64,000 bases of DNA from Halichondria panicea (taxonomy: Eukaryota; Porifera; Demospongiae; Suberitida; Halichondriidae), in assembly GCF_963675165.1 (NCBI RefSeq), contig NC_087382.1, positions 6,310,315-6,374,314 of the forward strand, in the 5' to 3' direction. The notes under the pieces are model-generated. The model saw only the letters and a program-made list of their open reading frames with translations, searched no databases and was not told where the DNA came from. The position numbers and the translations under genes were made by a program. This document shows positions 24,618 to 34,253 of the stretch, piece after piece. Position 1 is the stretch's first letter, and each line of letters begins with the position of its first letter.

Positions 24618-25442
24618 ATTTTTGTCGTTATTGCTTGTATATATGTTTTACTTATACCTGTAGATATACCACCTAGCTATAATATATATTTTGATCGATC
24701 TTTGAACTATAGATGTATTGAATGGAGGGTGCATGTTGGTATTATAAGTTATCATATAATTATACATAAAAAGTGTTGTGTTGTTTGGATGTAGATATCC
24801 AGATGGTGACCTTTGCCACAAAAATTGGAACTTGGAGGTTGGTTCTGTCTTGTATGTACAGTTCTGTACGTGTATTCCTTTTGTTGTTAGAAGTAGTTTC
24901 GTCCCTAAGTACGTGTGTGTGACATTTCCTCTGACCCTCGTAGGATGCGTGACTTGAGGGCTGTATGTATGTGTATCACATAATAACTGTTCCCTCATCA
25001 TCGACTCTACCTACTGGCTTGGCTGGAAGCACTGTAAGATAGATTGGTGAGATCGTTTCTGCACTCATAAGGCCTATACAGTACGTTAGAGTGGTTGGGT
25101 TTGCTTTAGGCCGATTTGTACACATGAAGCTGATGTGGTCATGCAGACCAAGACATTTAGTAAGGTTGCTGGAAATCGACACACCAAGTTTTCGAAATGC
25201 TTTTAGAGGCCAATCGACGAAATGTAAGTGCCTCGAAAATTTCGCGCTATACGGTATATATGCACCTGTATACATGTACACTAGTCATGTATGTCCTTGA
25301 AGGCCATGGCACCAAGTTTAAAATTATGTGTGTTCCAATGATCTAGGATTAATGATGGAAGCTATAGGGAAGCACATGCAGAAAAAATACCTCGCTGATT
25401 TTCCAATTATTTGAATTCACGCTTGTGTCGCCCTATATATAG
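24618..25442. other. Intergenic, no gene seen
   Basis: Short open frames only, none with family resemblance. From about 25290 the sequence begins to align with 26636 and 27700, the left flanks of the other UPF1-exon copies (ggccatg...caagtt, gtgttccaat, agggaagcac). Confidence 0.45.
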
Positions 25443-25553
25443 ACTACTGAGCCTGAGTGCATGGTGCCTATATCGTGCTTGGAGCCAAGCAAGTGATCCT
25501 GGTGGGAGATCACTGTCAGCTCGGACCTGTCATCATACAAGAAAGCAGCCAAG
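25443..25553 (+). pseudogene. UPF1: UPF1 helicase exon fragment, copy A
   Basis: Translates in pieces to TEPECMVP, then [18 protein letters not shown], then KAAK, matching the UPF1 helicase core around motifs II and III. UPF1 is the RNA helicase of nonsense-mediated decay. A 2-bp insertion (cctaTAtcg) and a 2-bp loss near the catcatacaag word break the frame. No neighbouring UPF1 exons were recognised, so this is an isolated decayed exon with intron-like flanks. Confidence 0.85.
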
Positions 25554-26759
25554 TTAGTTATGCAGCACTAGTACTGTATATTGTACAGTGCATGCACATG
25601 CATACAGTGACACGATGTACATGCATGCAGTATCCCACCTACAACTTACAAGCTTGCAGATGTTCCCACACTTGGTGCATGGGTGGTCACAGGTGGGTGG
25701 GACTAACCACCCCTCTAGACAAAAAATAACCACGCATGACTGTATAGTTTACAGTGTATTGATGAGATTGAGGATGCATGGGCACGTCATGCACATTGAA
25801 ATTGCACATTATACAGGCTCACAATCCCCCACATGCATGTGCAGTTACCATTGTATTCCCAATGGGGGCAGCAGCCCAGACAGTACATCCACAACAGCAG
25901 GAGGGTTCAGATCACCTGAGATAACCATAGTACAGGTGACGTGTACAATGAGAACACTACAAAATGGAATATTACTGATAGCTAGATCGTGCAGGGTCAG
26001 CATGCAGGACACAGCACAGAGTTTATAATTATTATCAGGGAAACATCTGTACACAATGTGGGTAGTAGGATATACAAACTGATTGAACTCTGTGGCTGTG
26101 TTGGTATTGTCAAGCGATAAAGATTAGTCAGGTATAGACTGTACATAATGTCTATAACATGTACATAAAAATATTGTTCCAACATTATGCAAAAGCCTTA
26201 CAGTTATTTTAATTCCGTGCTGGATTATCTCAGAGTCTGTTTGAGAGACTCCAATTCGATTGGTCATTCAGTACTGCATGCATTTGGAATCCATTTTATT
26301 GAACCAATTACATATGCTGCTATTTGTAAGGGCACATGTGCCCTTACAACCACTAGTGTCTACATGTATACATAATTTTGTACATAATTTTGAACTTGAT
26401 GCATGGCCTTTAAGGACTGACATGATTGATGTACATGTAGAGGTGGAATGTGAAAGTGTAATTAATTATTGTGTAATTGTGTAGCCAGCTACCCGTGATC
26501 GTACCTATAATTAACAACAGGACATTATTCAAGTTGTAATGCAATATGTTCTCATTGACTATGGATGAAAGTAGTACCCAGTAAGCTAGAACATGTTCAA
26601 ATACAGGCATGCATAATTATAGCCAAGAATACATTGAAAGGCCATCAAGAAAAAACATGCAGAAAAAATACCTCACTCACATGTTCACACAACAAATTCT
26701 TGTTGTCATACATTACCATGCATGCATATACTTCATACTTGTGTCACCGCTATAGGCAG

Positions 26760-26873
26760 CCTACTGAGCCTGAGTGCCATGAGGCCTATCGTGCTTGGAG
26801 CCAAGCAAGTGATCCTGGTGGGAGATCACTGTCAGCTCGGACCTGTCATCATGATTGTGCAAGAAAGCAGCAA
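26760..26873 (+). pseudogene. UPF1: UPF1 helicase exon fragment, copy B
   Basis: Same exon as copy A. The segment from cctatcgtgctt through [11 protein letters not shown] is in frame, but a 1-bp change near tgccatgagg shifts the first part, and an extra att lies before the caagaaagcagc end. The preceding tataggcag looks like the ancestral 3' splice site. Confidence 0.85.
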
Positions 26874-27002
26874 CCAATTAAGTTTAATAGTTCATAGATA
26901 CAATGTTAGTTATGCAGCACAATAATTACTGCATGTACACAATGAGTAGAATGCATGTAGAAACGAAACGAAAGATGTAGCTGTGTTGATGGGATAAAGA
27001 CC

Positions 27003-27062
27003 TAGCCTCGATTCCAGGCCGCTTCAACAAGGCCTTGTTCAAGCGGCCTGGAATCGAGGCTA
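27003..27062. mobile_element. 60-bp palindromic element with perfect 9-bp duplication
   Basis: The arms tagcctcgattccaggccgc... and its reverse complement form an almost perfect palindrome with one mismatch. It is flanked by identical nonamers ataaagacc at 26994-27002 and 27063-27071. The duplication length fits Mutator-type insertion. Confidence 0.9.
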
Positions 27063-27885
27063 ATAAAGACCATGCATATGCAGTAATGCAGTCAAGCAGT
27101 AATGAACATTTAATCTGTTAGTGCTGACAGTAAAACTAATATTATTACAACACCATAATTATAATTATGCAAGTACACGTCATAATTATATGGTTGTATC
27201 ACTACTATCTGTCCCTGAAACAACTGTACACAATGTGGGTATTAGAATGTACAAACTGATTGAACTCTGTGGCTGTATTGGTACTATTGTAAAGCGATAA
27301 AGATCAGCATGTCCGGTATAGACTTTCAGTCTATTGGCGCTCACAATAATAATGTACACAAAAACAGCCTAGCTTACAGTGATTTTGCTTTTTAATTTTC
27401 GATGCTGAATTATCTCGGAGTCTATTTGAGTAACTCGTGTGTCTCGGAGTGAATCCAATTCGATTGATCATTAATTTAGTAAAACATTACAGTTATTAAA
27501 CCAATTACATCATTATGTTGCATCTGTAAGGGCACATGAAACCCACTAGCTGGTAACAGGCTTTCAAGATGGCTAAGGTACTTAGATGGCTTTTCAACGT
27601 ATTCTTAGCTACTATATATAATTTTTATGCATGCCTGATTTTAACATGTTCTATAGGGCTTACTAGTAGCATGGGTTTTACTACTTTGAGAACATTACAA
27701 CTTCACAATAATTTTGAAGGCCATGCATCAAGTTCAGTGTGTTCCAATTACCTGAGATTAATGACATCACTAGGGAAGCACTTGCAAAATAAAATACCTC
27801 ATATTTTCCATCACATTTTCAGTACACAACAAGCTTGTTGTCACATTCATGCATATATATACGTGCATGTCACTGCTATAGGCAG

Positions 27886-27998
27886 CCTACTGAGCCTGAG
27901 TGCATGGTGCCTATATCGTGCTTGGAGCCAAGCAAGTGATCCTGGTGGGAGATCACTGTCAGCTCGGACCCGTCATCATGTGCAAGAAAGCAGCCAAG
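27886..27998 (+). pseudogene. UPF1: UPF1 helicase exon fragment, copy C
   Basis: Same exon, preceded by ctataggcag. The 3' part keeps [21 protein letters not shown]-like coding in frame, but the same 2-bp TA insertion as in copy A (gcctatatcgtg) disrupts the start. Copies A and C therefore share a mutation that B lacks. Confidence 0.87.
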
Positions 27999-28099
27999 TT
28001 ATTTTATAGATACAATGTTGTTATGCGGCACAATTACTGTACTGTACATAATAGTGTGTTATACAGTGTACATGTACAGTGTTTCGCCCTCATGCATAC

Positions 28100-28136
28100 T
28101 AGCCTCGATCCCAGGCCGCTCTTCTGAAGGAGGCTA
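28100..28136. mobile_element. 37-bp element of the same family, perfect 9-bp duplication
   Basis: Begins tagcctcgatcccaggccgc and ends gaggcta; the second arm is mostly deleted. It is flanked by catgcatac at 28091-28099 and 28137-28145, an exact 9-bp repeat. Confidence 0.85.
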
Positions 28137-28329
28137 CATGCATACAAGCTCACAGTCCTGGTGCATGCATCCCCCAAATCTGATCATTGTGGCTTTCTAA
28201 AGCCATCCATGTGTACTCATTCCCTGCAGATAACCTCAACTAGATAACCTCAACTAGGTCGCCAGAAAAAGACCTTATTAATGCGCGCGGGGTATAAGTG
28301 CTCTCCTGAGCGTCTTGTTTACTTATAGA

Positions 28330-28597
28330 GCTATATCGGCACATAAAACCTGTTTTTGTCACCATATGAGGATTGCCTACAAGTTTCAAGCATAAAAATT
28401 ATAGGTAGCGTATTATTTTTCAACCACTCATGTTATATCAGCAGTTAAAGCACTCCAATGAAAGTGCATGCATGTCTATAGTTCGCTCAATTAACAACTT
28501 ATCTCTTTGTCCTAATTGCACACACAGCCACAAACGGACAGACACTCTAATCATTCTACAGCTGCTTCACATGAGCGCACACACGGTGTAATAAGAT
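28330..28597 (-). repeat. Dispersed repeat R2, copy 2
   Basis: Shares gcctacaagtttcaagc, tattatttttcaacca, cagttaaagcactcca and cacacacagccacaaac with 18955-19262, in the same order and orientation. No coding capacity. Confidence 0.65.
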
Positions 28598-29602
28598 TGC
28601 TGTGTTGAAATGTGAGTTATAATTATGTCTAAATGATTCATTAATCGATAGACATGGTAGCTATAGTATACAGCTAGTTATAAGGCTGTAGAAAGTCACG
28701 TGATTCGCGATCTCAGGTGATCAATTTCTCTCTGTCATCTCTCCCCAGCAATTATGGTTTTCTAGTGATGGGCAAAGAGAACAAGATGGTTGGTGCTTTT
28801 ATTGAAGTGGGGCTTGGCAAAATAGATGGTTACTATCCTCGAGGGCATAATGAAATAAAGCCTCGATTTCGCTACTTCATTCTTAGGAGCCGCGATTATA
28901 CTTTGGACATGGAGCTTCTATACATGTACACTGTCATGTATTCGGTATACATTATAAAAAAATACGGTAACCTATACAATGATTGTGTAGTGTATACGTA
29001 TTGTGCCACAATGTCATATATGCATGGATGCTGGCCGACTGTATTTAGTAAAGTAATGTTGCGTTTTGAATGCCCTGCGGTTCTGTGGTTATAATTGTTT
29101 GCATGTTTGTGGTTAAATGTACTCCCACAAACTGCTCTCTTATTACTGGGTGATGCATGTTATTGGAAATACGTGTAACGTATTTCAATAAAGTGTCTTA
29201 CGTTTAGCATAACTTCGTCATATAATTATGCTATGGTTCTAGGGATTTATGGCAGTAAACCCACTAAGCCCAAGGGCTAGGTGGTTTACGTTGCCATAAA
29301 TCTCCCTATAGTAACCATAAGTATGAGTGTTTATGTGATTGGCTATAATTATGCAAAATATGCTACGCTGCATGAGCATCTACTCCCCTACCATGCACGG
29401 TAACTCACTTTCAAACTCACTTTTTTAACAAGCCACAAAATTATCTACATGATACCAAACATGTCTGGAAATTAAAATATCAGGGGGAATTGTCACAGTT
29501 ATACCCTGGGAATATCCTATAGCACCTGCATGAAAGTAGGATATATAGTTTCATATACCATTGGATTCTTTATTAATTAAGCAGTGCATAATGCAGGCTA
29601 TC

Positions 29603-29936
29603 TTGTAATTGTGTTAATAGTGCAGACAACTCCACACAACGACAATGGGGACAGAACCACCGTGAATATAGTACAATACGAAACCGCTATATGATATTTA
29701 TAATTATGCATATTAATTATATATACCCTTTTGCATGGAAGTGCTATCTTGTATACATCATTAGAAGGGATGATACTCTTACCAGCTAAATAAAAGATAG
29801 CATTTCCATGCAAAAGGGTATTATTATGCATAATTATAAATACCGTATATATCGGTTTCGTATTGTACTATATTCACGGTGGTTTTGTCCCCATTGTTGT
29901 TGTGTGGAGTTGTCTGCACTATTAACACAATTACAA
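29603..29936. mobile_element. Fold-back MITE, 334 bp
   Basis: Outer arms of about 84 bp (ttgtaattgtgttaatagtg...tacgaaaccg and reverse complement ending at 29936) and inner arms around acccttttgcatgga / tccatgcaaaagggt make almost the whole element a hairpin. No clear target duplication was found. Confidence 0.8.
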
Positions 29937-30238
29937 CAATTATGAATGGAAAACTACCAAACAACTGTGTCGCTCTGTTAGTATTAATTTTATTGTCAAG
30001 AAGATGTGCATGTAATACCAAGTCAGACGTAAGATCAGTCCAGTATATGCGTGCATGTCTATGGTCAAAGAGAAGACCAATCACTGTCGGAGTATAATTA
30101 TGTGAAATAAGATTTCTGTAATTATCATGTTTTTTAAACTTTTGCAGTGCTAGATTATCTTGAGCGACTGGTGTGACTCCAATCCAATTGATCGTCAGTA
30201 TTGCAGGGCCTAAGTGCTAGTAGTGTGATACTAACAGT

Positions 30239-30475
30239 CAGTGGCGGATCCAGGAATTTTGAGAAAAAAAGGTCAAATCACTTTTCCTAAGCAATGAGCA
30301 TATGCGCATTAGAGATCCCTGCCCACATATAAATTGCATGAAATATCAGCCTAGTAACTACACAGGTCACGATCATTCAAACTGAGTTGCTAGCTTGGTA
30401 AGTTGATTTCCAGTGTGTTCTTGTGTGAAAGGGGGGTTCCATGGAACCCATGGAACCTGTCTGGATCCGCCACTG
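30239..30475. mobile_element. hAT-like MITE, CAGTGGCGGATCCAG ends
   Basis: Starts CAGTGGCGGATCCAGG and ends CTGGATCCGCCACTG, a terminal sequence common in hAT elements. A clean 8-bp duplication was not found. Length about 237 bp, no coding capacity. Confidence 0.75.
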
Positions 30476-31175
30476 TAACTACGCTATATTTATGCGATGG
30501 CTAAATATATCATGTTGCGCTGTATGTAATTCAAGTCAAGTCAATTATATATAGGTTTCATTCTATCAGGAGTGTATGAAGAGGAGTATGCGACTCCCAC
30601 GCACATTCCATTCTATATTTCGGACTGATTCCGTCACTAACACTTGTAGTTGTGTAAACTGTTAGCAAATTAAATGTGGGCTGGAGTACAAACCACATGC
30701 GTGATATCATTTTTAATTGATTAACCACTACACCTACGCACCCACTTAAGATGCGGTATGATAGTGACGTGGTATGACATACTTGTACCGAAACGTGGTT
30801 AATTTACACTACAACTGCTACAGTTGGATACTCTTCTTCATGCACTCCTGCTATTATACAATCATATTTGTTAACATGGTCCACTTATACACAGCTGTAA
30901 CGGATTGACAAAGCAACCGCATGTCGCGCATGCGCAGATTCAACCTGAATTTTGGTTGCTAAGCATTGTCCCATGGATACTGATGATTATCACTCGTCCG
31001 TGCCTAGTAACTGTCAATTCTCCCCGCTTTCTTGTTTCCCCAGCTAGGGAAAGCAGTATAATATTATTGCAGCACTCCTTGAACACAAAACACCCACAAA
31101 TAAAAAACAGTAGTGCTATAACATATACAGTCTGGTGCTATAGTCTAAGTACTCATGCAATACAAGTAATCGTAA

Positions 31176-32528
31176 CTAATTCTCGGTATTGTTGAGTTGC
31201 TTCTTATGCACTGCCTCTGCGTGCTTCTTTCCGCACACAACTCCCAGTGGAACTGTAAGCAACGCAAATGGGCCTCCAAGCATGCCAATCAATCCACCTC
31301 GCAGTTCATACGTTCGTTCTAGTTCTAGTAATTTTTCTGGAACAAAAGCATCTGTGAGTACGATTTTACGCTCGTTGCCTCGTACATCAGCCTCCCTTCC
31401 TCGAACAATTCTGTCCTGAAACACCTGCTGGAATGCGCTTTGTTTCTTGATTGGAATGGTGTTCAGGCATTGGAACCAGAGAAGAGAAAACCAGCGTCGC
31501 TCGTCGAATAAAAGAGGGATCGTGGAATAACCAGCAGGGATTACTTGTATGTTGTCAGCTATCTCCGTGGCTACTCCAATGTAATCTTTTAGGTTTATTC
31601 TGATCTGAGTTTTGAACTCGTCAATTTTTGCTTGAAATGCCATTATTTTCTCTTCGTGATTGTCAGGCCATTCAGGATTCAAAGATTCTATAAGATTGGC
31701 AAACGTGAGGACAATTACTGTTTTTCTCCAAAACTCATTCCCAAATTTCTTTTGTAGCTTCTTCATAGCTTTAAGATTCGGGTTATGTTTGCCACTGACA
31801 AAGCGTGTGTCTACTTTGATGCAATAGATAATCAGGTCCCCAAAACTATATCGCTTCCAGATGACATACATTTCCTTCAGGTACTTCTCTTGCTCCTTAG
31901 TGCCATCTTTGAGTCCAGGTGTGTCCCAAATTTTTAATGAAAATGGCTGCTCTCTGCATGCCTGCCGACCTTCTACTCTCACTGTACATCGCTTCCTGAT
32001 GTCACTTCCTTCTTCAGCGAAACCTTCCTCTCCTCGTTTCTTTCCAAGAAAAGCATTGGTTAGTCCTGACTTTCCTGATCCTGTCAGTCCTGTGATCATA
32101 ATGTTTACAGTCGTACAGTTTTCGTATACCTCAGTAACTCTTTGTTGGCTGATTTTTTCGGTCTCCAGAGGAATAAATTTTTCATTCCAATTGGGATTAA
32201 TTTCACCACATCTCAGTGATTCAATTTCAGTCGGTTCACGAAGACAGTCTGATTTGCCGGATCCTGATAGCGCATCGTAATTTGTATCTGCAGCTAGCTC
32301 AATACTGTTGACATTACTTGCAGTCAACTCAATAGTTGGAACTCTCATACTGCCAACATTTGTATCTGCAGTGAACTCAAGGGTTGCAACTTTTTCACTG
32401 TTGAAAGCCGTATCTGCAGTTACATGTAACTCAAGGGTTGGAACTCTTATACTGTCGACAGTCATATCTTTAGCTAGTTTACAAGCTGGTACATTAGTGC
32501 TTCTCATTCTCTGGCTATTTGTGGCCAT
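31176..32528 (-). CDS. AIG1/GIMAP-like GTPase with N-terminal repeats
   Basis: An intronless 450-residue protein. Residues 23-80 carry about three degenerate repeats around S-x-R-V-P-T-[LI]-E-L-T-A-D-T. The G domain follows: P-loop GLTGSGKS at 147-154, G3 WDTPG at 201-205, and LTFAN at 274-278 where classical Ras-type GTPases have a NKxD-type motif. A second Walker-A-like ALSGSGKS occurs at 86-93, perhaps by chance. Near the C-terminus a glycine-rich hydrophobic stretch (GGLIGMLGGPFALLTVPLG) may insert in or contact membranes. The family (AIG1/IMAP-like, TRAFAC septin-like) binds GTP and is often linked to immune responses. It is divergently paired with the related gene at 32719. Function is inferred from family only. 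Confidence 0.88.
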   Translation of the reverse strand: MATNSQRMRSTNVPACKLAKDMTVDSIRVPTLELHVTADTAFNSEKVATLEFTADTNVGSMRVPTIELTASNVNSIELAADTNYDALSGSGKSDCLREPTEIESLRCGEINPNWNEKFIPLETEKISQQRVTEVYENCTTVNIMITGLTGSGKSGLTNAFLGKKRGEEGFAEEGSDIRKRCTVRVEGRQACREQPFSLKIWDTPGLKDGTKEQEKYLKEMYVIWKRYSFGDLIIYCIKVDTRFVSGKHNPNLKAMKKLQKKFGNEFWRKTVIVLTFANLIESLNPEWPDNHEEKIMAFQAKIDEFKTQIRINLKDYIGVATEIADNIQVIPAGYSTIPLLFDERRWFSLLWFQCLNTIPIKKQSAFQQVFQDRIVRGREADVRGNERKIVLTDAFVPEKLLELERTYELRGGLIGMLGGPFALLTVPLGVVCGKKHAEAVHKKQLNNTEN

Positions 32529-32718
32529 TGTTTTATCTTAGCACTTAGATCTATCTGTAGTATATATATACCAGTCAAATATGATTTTTCGATCTATGGC
32601 TAGTAATGCTGAATGCATCAATTATATGCAATTTTGACCTCATACACTTCCTGCTTAGTCTGTACTAGTAAGGTTTATAATCTATATTAGCTTCATTTAT
32701 TCTACTACAGCTATAATT
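32529..32718. promoter_or_regulatory. Shared intergenic region of divergent AIG1-like genes
   Basis: Only 190 bp separate the two start codons, so this segment must hold the 5' ends and probably a bidirectional promoter. A TATA-like run (tatatata) lies at about 32560, close to the minus-strand gene. No transcription start can be fixed from sequence alone. Confidence 0.5.
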
Positions 32719-33492
32719 ATGGCATCAAGTACCCCTACATCTATTTCAGAAACTAGGGAAGATTTTTCCTCCAGTACAAGCAGTGCAAGCAGTGAAGAGT
32801 CTGGTGTCTATCATATTCTAGTGACTGGTGTCACTGGTACCGGCAAGTCAACTCTAATTGATGGCCTTACTGGAAATCGTAGGCCTAAGCTGAGTGAACA
32901 TGCTGGAATTTGTGATGTAGACACAACAGAAGTGACTTCAATCAAATACCAATATAAGACGATCGGATTTACTCTATGGGATACTCCTGGTCGCTTCAAA
33001 AAGAGTGCTCTTAAAAAATTACGCAAATGCCCCATCACAAGAGGCTTGGTCGTTCACTGTATCAAGTCCACTGATACTCGCTTTGCATATGACGATCAGA
33101 GTTGTGGACGTGCTATGAGGAAGTTAACTACGTATTTTGGATCTAGGTACTGGGAGAATGCAATTATTGCTCTGACATTTGCTAACATCATTGATAAATA
33201 CCGCCCTGAATGGGAAAGCGATAAAAAGGAGGACGCTTTTCAGCAGGAGATACAACAATGGAGTGACTGTATCAGAGAATATCTGAAAGGATATTTATCG
33301 GTGCCAGAAGATATTGTTAAAACGATTGTTATCATTCCGGTCGGGCATACCAAGAAAGCAGAACTGTTGGATGGTATTAATTGGATCGAAAACTTCCATT
33401 CTAAGTGCAAAAATCAATTTGCTGGGTTGAGGGATAGTACTAGTGGGGTTAAAATGTGTAGAAGAAGACGGAAAAAATGCAGTTTAGTTTGA
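32719..33492 (+). CDS. AIG1-like GTPase with C-terminal CaaX box
   Basis: An intronless 257-residue protein. A Ser/Thr-rich leader (1-28) precedes the G domain: P-loop GVTGTGKS at 37-44, G3 WDTPG at 87-91, and ALTFAN in the G4 region, the same variant as in the neighbour at 31176. The protein ends CRRRRKKCSLV: a polybasic run followed by C-S-L-V, which matches the CaaX prenylation signal used by Ras/Rho proteins. This predicts membrane anchoring by a lipid, an unusual end for this family. A polyadenylation hexamer follows at 33646. It is a paralogue of the minus-strand gene but lacks its N-terminal repeats and hydrophobic tail. Confidence 0.9.
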   Translation: MASSTPTSISETREDFSSSTSSASSEESGVYHILVTGVTGTGKSTLIDGLTGNRRPKLSEHAGICDVDTTEVTSIKYQYKTIGFTLWDTPGRFKKSALKKLRKCPITRGLVVHCIKSTDTRFAYDDQSCGRAMRKLTTYFGSRYWENAIIALTFANIIDKYRPEWESDKKEDAFQQEIQQWSDCIREYLKGYLSVPEDIVKTIVIIPVGHTKKAELLDGINWIENFHSKCKNQFAGLRDSTSGVKMCRRRRKKCSLV

Positions 33493-33645
33493 TTTGGAGT
33501 CATGCATGTGTTGATCTTTATTGTTCGTAGATACATAGGTATATGCAGTTCAATTATGCAGTTTCAAATGTGTTGTTTATATCTCCATTCACTACAATTC
33601 ATTCACTACAATTACTATATATTGTGTGCATGACAAAACTAAGTG

Positions 33646-33651
33646 AATAAA
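33646..33651 (+). terminator. Polyadenylation signal AATAAA
   Basis: The canonical hexamer lies about 150 bp after the stop of the CaaX-box GTPase and is followed by AT-rich sequence. Confidence 0.5.
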
Positions 33652-33948
33652 TTTATTATAGCCCTATATATTATTATACCTGTAGATTATATGAAATGAA
33701 TGCCATTATATTATAGCTTATACCATAGCCCATGCACTTGAAATACCACATCTTTTATATATGAAACTGCATCCAGCTTTGGTTACAAACAGTACCAATA
33801 AAAAATTAGAACCAGTAGCCGAACACTCGGTCTCTATTCTCATATCATAGATTACGTGCTTTGGTCGTCACTGAGCTCTTTTGGGGGGAAAAACAATGTG
33901 TTGTGCAAGATCTGCAGAAAAAAAATGGTTTTAGTGTACACCTGGTAC

Positions 33949-33996
33949 TAGCCTCGATTCCAGGCCGCTTGAACAAGCGGCCTGGAATCGAGGCTA
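33949..33996. mobile_element. 48-bp perfect palindrome with perfect 9-bp duplication
   Basis: Two exact 22-bp arms (tagcctcgattccaggccgc + tt) around gaac. Flanked by acctggtac at 33940-33948 and 33997-34005, an exact 9-bp repeat. It lies about 260 bp upstream of the proposed ARMC8 start codon. Confidence 0.92.
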
Positions 33997-34253
33997 ACCT
34001 GGTACGTATTTACTTGCTCAATGTTGTGAAATTAATGATATTCATGCGCATTCCATGTTTGTGAGTTTCAATTGTTTAGGTAAAGGGTTATAGATCTACA
34101 TGTACTATTAAAAGTGAAGTGGCAGATATAAATTATACATGTAGATCTAGTGACATTTGCCACAAAATGGGAACTCTCTTAGAGTACGAGTCTGTGGAGC
34201 TGGAGTGTGTGACTAGTGTGCAGTGTGTGTGAGATCAAGATCAGATATATAGC

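Larger units (their letters stand above)
25290..28000 (+). repeat. Tandem segmental duplication carrying the UPF1 exon
   Basis: Three blocks start near 25290, 26636 and 27700. Besides the exon, blocks A and B share downstream sequence (gattgaactctgtggctgt at about 26082 and 27258; agcgataaagat; ttatctc.gagtct). A further fragment (gactccaatccaattgatcg) appears at about 30174. The copies have diverged by indels and small insertions such as the 60-bp palindrome at 27003. Confidence 0.7.
28600..31175. other. Intergenic, fold-back rich
   Basis: Holds fold-backs at 29230-29310 (ggatttatggcagtaaacc / ggtttacgttgccataaatc) and 29603-29936, and a hAT-like MITE at 30239-30475. An open frame at 28717-29094 has no recognisable family and only the length expected by chance. 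No gene is called. Confidence 0.5.

Noticed and set aside
28717-29094. 125-codon plus-strand frame (SNYGFLVMGKENKMVG...)
   Set aside because: No family resemblance, no supporting splice sites, and a length plausible by chance in this AT-rich region.
29603-29936. 9-bp target duplication for this fold-back
   Set aside because: Flanking nonamers caggctatc and caattatga do not match.
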